Below are positions 4,794 to 5,417 of a DNA stretch of 5,417 bases, piece by piece. A model generated the notes under the pieces. It saw nothing but the letters and a program-made list of their open reading frames with translations, made no database searches and was not told the origin of the DNA. The stretch is from an uncultured Acetatifactor sp. Lineage in GTDB: Bacteria; Bacillota; Clostridia; Lachnospirales; Lachnospiraceae. Both the position numbers and the translations under genes were made by a program. Numbering within the stretch: the first letter of the stretch is position 1; the number at the start of each line of letters is the position of its first letter. The stretch is from NCBI GenBank assembly GCA_947626405.1, contig CANQSE010000157.1, forward strand, positions 1 to 5,417, read 5' to 3'.

Positions 4794-5387
4794 CTAATAT
4801 CCAGCTTCCTGCATTCTCCGCCGTAGTGTCGTTCTCGACATGCCGGCCATTTCGGCAGCTTGGGACAGAGTAAGACGGCGGTTCTGCAAGTTCTGTGCCA
4901 CATCATGGAAGTTGTCCGGCAGGGGAATCTTTGCCCTCCCGAACCGTACTCCGCGCGCCTTGGCTGCCGCTATGCCCTCTGCCTGCCGCTGCCGTATAGC
5001 CTCCCGTTCGCTTTGGGCAACGAAGGAAAGTACTTGCAGGACGAGATCCGCGATAAACGTTCCCAGGAGGTTCTTATCCCGTCTGGTGTCCAGCAGGGGC
5101 ATATCCAGGACGACAATATCAACGTCTTTCTTACGAGTCAGGATTCGCCATTGCTCCTGTATTTCCTCGTAATTCCGTCCGAACCGGTCGATACTCTTTA
5201 CGAAAACAATATCACCCTTCCGCAGCCTCCGGCACATAGCTTCGTAAGCCGGCCGGTGAAAGTCCTTCCCTGACTGTTTGTCAGTGAAGATATTCTTCGT
5301 CGGAATGCCCAGCGCTTCAATCTCCACACGTTGCCGCGCATCATTCTGGTCTGTGTGCGAAACCCGTATATATCCATACTCAGGCAT
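4794..5387 (-). CDS. Serine recombinase of the DNA invertase/resolvase family
   Basis: This is a 197-aa protein, the full length usual for small serine recombinases (Hin and Gin are about 190). ATG 5387 has GGAG 9 nt upstream. The catalytic domain begins YGYIRVS, with nucleophile Ser10 and Arg8. DKQSGKDFHRPAYE lies at 36-49, and IDRFGRN (Arg68, Arg71) supplies active-site arginines. The long E helix runs around 110-145 (QSEREAIRQRQAEGIAAAKARG), followed by VRFGR. The C-terminal helix-turn-helix is at about 172-195 (LTLSQAAEMAGMSRTTLRRRM). All key residues are present, so it should be active. It heads a leftward operon and lies about 1.9 kb from the fibre cassette bank. Phage relatives such as Gin and Cin switch tail fibres by inversion, which makes it a candidate for cassette exchange. 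It could equally be a resolvase. Confidence 0.93.
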   Translation of the reverse strand: MPEYGYIRVSHTDQNDARQRVEIEALGIPTKNIFTDKQSGKDFHRPAYEAMCRRLRKGDIVFVKSIDRFGRNYEEIQEQWRILTRKKDVDIVVLDMPLLDTRRDKNLLGTFIADLVLQVLSFVAQSEREAIRQRQAEGIAAAKARGVRFGRAKIPLPDNFHDVAQNLQNRRLTLSQAAEMAGMSRTTLRRRMQEAGY

Positions 5388-5417
5388 GGTGAAGATCTCC
5401 GTATATCCCGTGCCAGT

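Noticed and set aside
4784..4906. Longer form of the zinc-cluster protein starting at ATG 4906
   Set aside because: It would lie over 110 bp inside the recombinase gene and lacks a comparable ribosome binding site, whereas GTG 4783 has AGGAGG at ideal distance.

Overview
The window reads as the tail end of a tailed-phage or prophage late region, probably with a contractile tail because it carries a DUF2612-type baseplate/tail protein. A convergent, recombinase-led four-gene block follows. G+C is moderate. The style of the tail-collar fibre (PDLRGRM and SLPPYYSLAYIMKIA-like signatures) and the DUF4376-type partner resemble prophages of Gram-negative gut bacteria. Desulfovibrionaceae such as Bilophila or Desulfovibrio is my best guess for the host, but this is from memory and weakly held.

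Layout, plus strand: the 3' end of an unrecognised structural gene (2-376), a small coiled-coil protein (381-611), a DUF2612 tail protein (615-1334) and a tail fibre with a phage tail collar domain (1312-2220). A strong intrinsic terminator follows (2232-2268). Next comes about 570 bp with no conventional gene (2277-2848), then a DUF4376-type tail/fibre-assembly-like gene (2871-3431). Minus strand, reading leftward: a serine recombinase of the invertase/resolvase type (5387-4794), a three-cluster Cys-rich zinc-binding protein (4783-4433), an 89-aa unknown (4436-4167) and a 233-aa protein with an N-terminal membrane segment (4170-3469). The first two genes are 10 nt apart and the others overlap by 4 nt, so they look like one operon. 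It meets the tail genes at a hairpin at 3443-3463.

The main observation is the stretch 2277-2848. It holds three intact and two broken copies of one internal piece of the tail-fibre gene, all in the same orientation as the gene. In the gene this piece is residues 231-272, from DQLPRHTH to TGSNA. On the left, each intact copy carries a DNA repeat (A, core CCCTTACCGTTGACCAGCT; the first copy is 5'-truncated). On the right, each carries an exact 15-bp repeat (B, ACAGGCTCGAACGCC). Between the repeats the sequences are almost unrelated, yet every intact copy stays open and has a length divisible by three (42, 45 and 40 codons against 42 in the live gene). Each could therefore replace the expressed segment without breaking the fibre. 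None has the fibre's N-terminal part or its last 30 codons.

I read this as a silent cassette bank for swapping the receptor-facing loop of the fibre, similar in principle to pilS/pilE- or vls-type donor systems. The mechanism is not shown. The nearby serine recombinase is a candidate, but all repeats are direct, so this is not a Gin/Mu-type inversion segment. Homologous gene conversion is equally possible. A remnant of the currently expressed cassette inside the bank (2465-2522) suggests that cassettes are copied rather than simply moved.
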